NCBI GenBank assembly: GCA_012932295.1
Contig: JAAONU010000006.1
Location: 29,972,882 to 30,036,881, forward strand
Direction: 5' to 3'
Length of the DNA: 64,000 nt
DNA from: Cyclina sinensis
Taxonomy: Eukaryota > Mollusca > Bivalvia > Venerida > Veneridae
Below the pieces are notes generated by a model. That model searched no databases, was not told the origin of the DNA, and was given only the letters and a program-made list of their open reading frames with translations. Made by a program: the position numbers and the translations under genes. Positions 62,577 to 64,000 of this stretch are shown here, piece by piece (position 1 is the stretch's first letter; every line of letters starts with the position of its first letter).

Positions 62577-62801
62577 TTAACCTGTAGTAGTCAGTAACCA
62601 TGAGTCAATGCTTCCAATACCCGGTAAGGCTGCTGCAGCTTTACCAGTAAGGTCTGCAAGTAATTCACCAAGATTGCCAAGTTGCTCCTCAACCCAATTC
62701 TTTATGCCTTCAGATTTGCCTGTTCCACATGATGTCCCACCTGGTGTCCCACTTTTACTTGGAAGAAAAGTTTCAAGCAAAACACCAACTACAAAATACA
62801 A
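62577..62801 (-). pseudogene. Short hydrophobic virion-type protein fragment, Polinton-like cluster
   Basis: A minus-strand open frame of 74 codons. After a Gly/Thr-rich start it has an amphipathic helix (KNWVEEQLGNLGELLADLTG) followed by KAAAALPGIGSIDSWLLTTT. A Gly-Lys-Ala-rich hydrophobic segment like this is seen in small proteins that travel with capsid genes in Polinton/Maverick-type elements; this link is from general familiarity and is not proven here. It probably lacks its real N-terminus, since the frame's start lies in unrelated-looking sequence. Confidence 0.4.
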
Positions 62802-62857
62802 TGGTAATCCCTTGCTCCTTGAACAGTGTTCTTAATTTTTCTTTTAATTTAGTGTTT

Positions 62858-63391
62858 TCATTCAAAACTTTGTTTATAGTTCCATGTATTTCTGTTTACC
62901 TGTCTTTGCAGAGCTACTTTATTATCACTTGCTGCTTCCAGTCTAACTGTTCTCTCCAATTCTAAATACTTGAGTCTGTCATTGATTTGCTTTTGTTGAA
63001 ATTTATCATCACCTGCTTGTTGTAATTTTTGTTTTTCTTTATCCATATTTTGATCAATGTCTGTCAGTTTTGTTAAATTATTAGCGAATTTACCTTTTAT
63101 ACTTCGAAGTGCTTTATCAAGTCCTTGTATGGTATGTCTCGCAAAGTAAGCCCTTCCGTTATCCACATACCTGATTTCATTACCACTAATTCTTAAAGTT
63201 GTCTTTTTGTCGCAAACTCTACCAAGATTCTGAACCACCAATGCATTTGCATCGGTTTTGCTGTTTAGCTCTACGGTGAATGCAAAACGAACAGTTGCAG
63301 GAACAATTACATTATTATTTGATAAATTTGGAAATCTTACAAGCAGTTGTTGATTTTCGTCGATAGAAATTGGGTTATTAGTTATAACCAC
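62858..63391 (-). pseudogene. Virus-like (Polinton/Maverick-type) ORF: capsid-like start joined to coiled-coil end
   Basis: 177 codons on the minus strand. Residues 1-75 (ITNNPISIDENQQLL, VPATVRFAFTVELNS, VVQNLGRVCDKKTTLRISG) look like the N-terminal strand-rich part of a capsid-type protein of Polinton-like elements. From about residue 88 the character changes to a charged coiled coil (IQGLDKALRSIKGKFANNLT to LEAASDNKVALQRQ). The two halves look like parts of different proteins, so this is probably a chance join after rearrangement. The sequence upstream of the first Met (63392-63430) continues a related frame only after a frameshift. The family assignment is by pattern recall; the fusion is inference. 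Confidence 0.5.
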
Positions 63392-63517
63392 TGTGTGTCA
63401 GATGCCTTTGATACCTCGGGGCTCTCTTAGTTTTCTTTAAGGGTTTAGTCTATTACCGTAAAGTGATGACATTTTTTTCTAAAAGAAATATTATATTTTC
63501 AAAAGTAAAATAAAAAA

Positions 63518-64000
63518 TGGCTGAAGGCAGATATGATTCTGATAATCCTACGTATGTACTAGATAAAGATGAGCTACCAAAGGTACCTGCGGAATCTGTT
63601 CAGGAAGATATTATGAATCACAGTAAAAACATTTGAAAAGCAAAAGGAGCACTTAAGGAACAATACCTTTTATATCAGAAGAAATGTCTTATTACGGCTT
63701 TTTATGAAGAAGTATTTGAACGATAAGCACTGGATTACAGACAGTTCAGTTCATTATATCAGAAGATGGCAAAATATTATTCTGGGTTGTTGACGAAAGA
63801 TCCGTTAGAATAACAGCCCAAAAAGGTTCAGCGTAGTTTATTTCTGTTGGTTTTCTAGTGAAAGAAATTGGTAGTGGGGGTACAATAAAAATAAGACAAA
63901 GTTTGAATTTACCTGACTATACAAGCAGATTGAAGCTGTCACAAACAGCCAGGAAAGTCTTAGAAGCCAGAAGAGATAATTCGCCATCAACAGACGAAAT
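63518..64000 (+). pseudogene. N-terminal part of a second virus-like protein, broken, runs off the window
   Basis: Starts MAEGRYDSDNPTYVLDKDEL after an A-rich leader, and is open to a TGA at about 63636 (MNHSKNI then stop). The same frame continues KAKGALKEQYLLYQ to EEVFER, then stops. After a frame change it reads FIISEDGKILFWVVDERSVR, a TAG at about 63836, and FISVGFLVKEIGSGGTIKIR onward to the window end. At least two stops and one frameshift make it inactive. It is transcribed away from the 62858-63391 frame, with about 125 bp between them. Such acidic-start proteins occur beside capsid-type genes in Polinton-like elements (inference). Its expected coiled-coil C-terminus may be the piece found inverted in the neighbouring frame. 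Confidence 0.5.

Overview
The window is a piece of an AT-rich invertebrate nuclear genome, most likely a bivalve mollusc. That call is inferred from three things: B-box/NHL TRIM-like gene copies of the kind greatly expanded in molluscs, arrays of roughly 160-bp and 143-bp repeats with the 'aggtcaaggtcac' flavour common in bivalve DNA, and a dense mix of Tc1/mariner, MITE, SINE, LINE and Polinton-like remains. There is no operon structure, and I found no intact multi-exon gene.

The layout is dominated by duplication. A block at about 15.67-38.03 kb recurs in the same orientation at about 42.37-62.08 kb. The left part of that block, a TRIM-like gene unit with its flanks, is also present as a shorter third copy at about 7.15-13.07 kb. 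The three TRIM-like copies (A, B, C, all on the minus strand) are broken in different ways. A lost the B-box exon and has stops in its NHL region. B lost the coiled coil and carries two frameshifts, but keeps a 277-codon NHL reading frame. C lost most of the NHL domain and has a stop at codon 3.

Because the copies can be compared, many transposon events can be read against empty or differently decayed partner sites. They are: a mariner with a tandem array nested inside it (B only), a TTAA-flanked 416-bp element (C only), an L1/Tx1-like LINE fragment (block 1 only), a large foldback element with a 9-bp target duplication (both blocks), and one Tc1 element that keeps transposase remains in block 2 but is a 412-bp internally deleted derivative in block 1.

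Region by region: 1-7.1 kb holds a tRNA-derived SINE, simple repeats and weak candidate exons. 7.1-15.6 kb is TRIM unit A and repeats. 15.7-24.5 kb is TRIM unit B. 24.6-38.0 kb is repeat-rich duplicated DNA with the foldback element. 38-42.4 kb is a spacer with a candidate exon and an inverted copy of part of the block. 42.4-48.7 kb is TRIM unit C. 48.7-62.1 kb is the second copy of the repeat-rich part. 62.1-64 kb is a scrambled, decayed virus-like (Polinton/Maverick-type) cluster starting right at the duplication edge and running out of the window.
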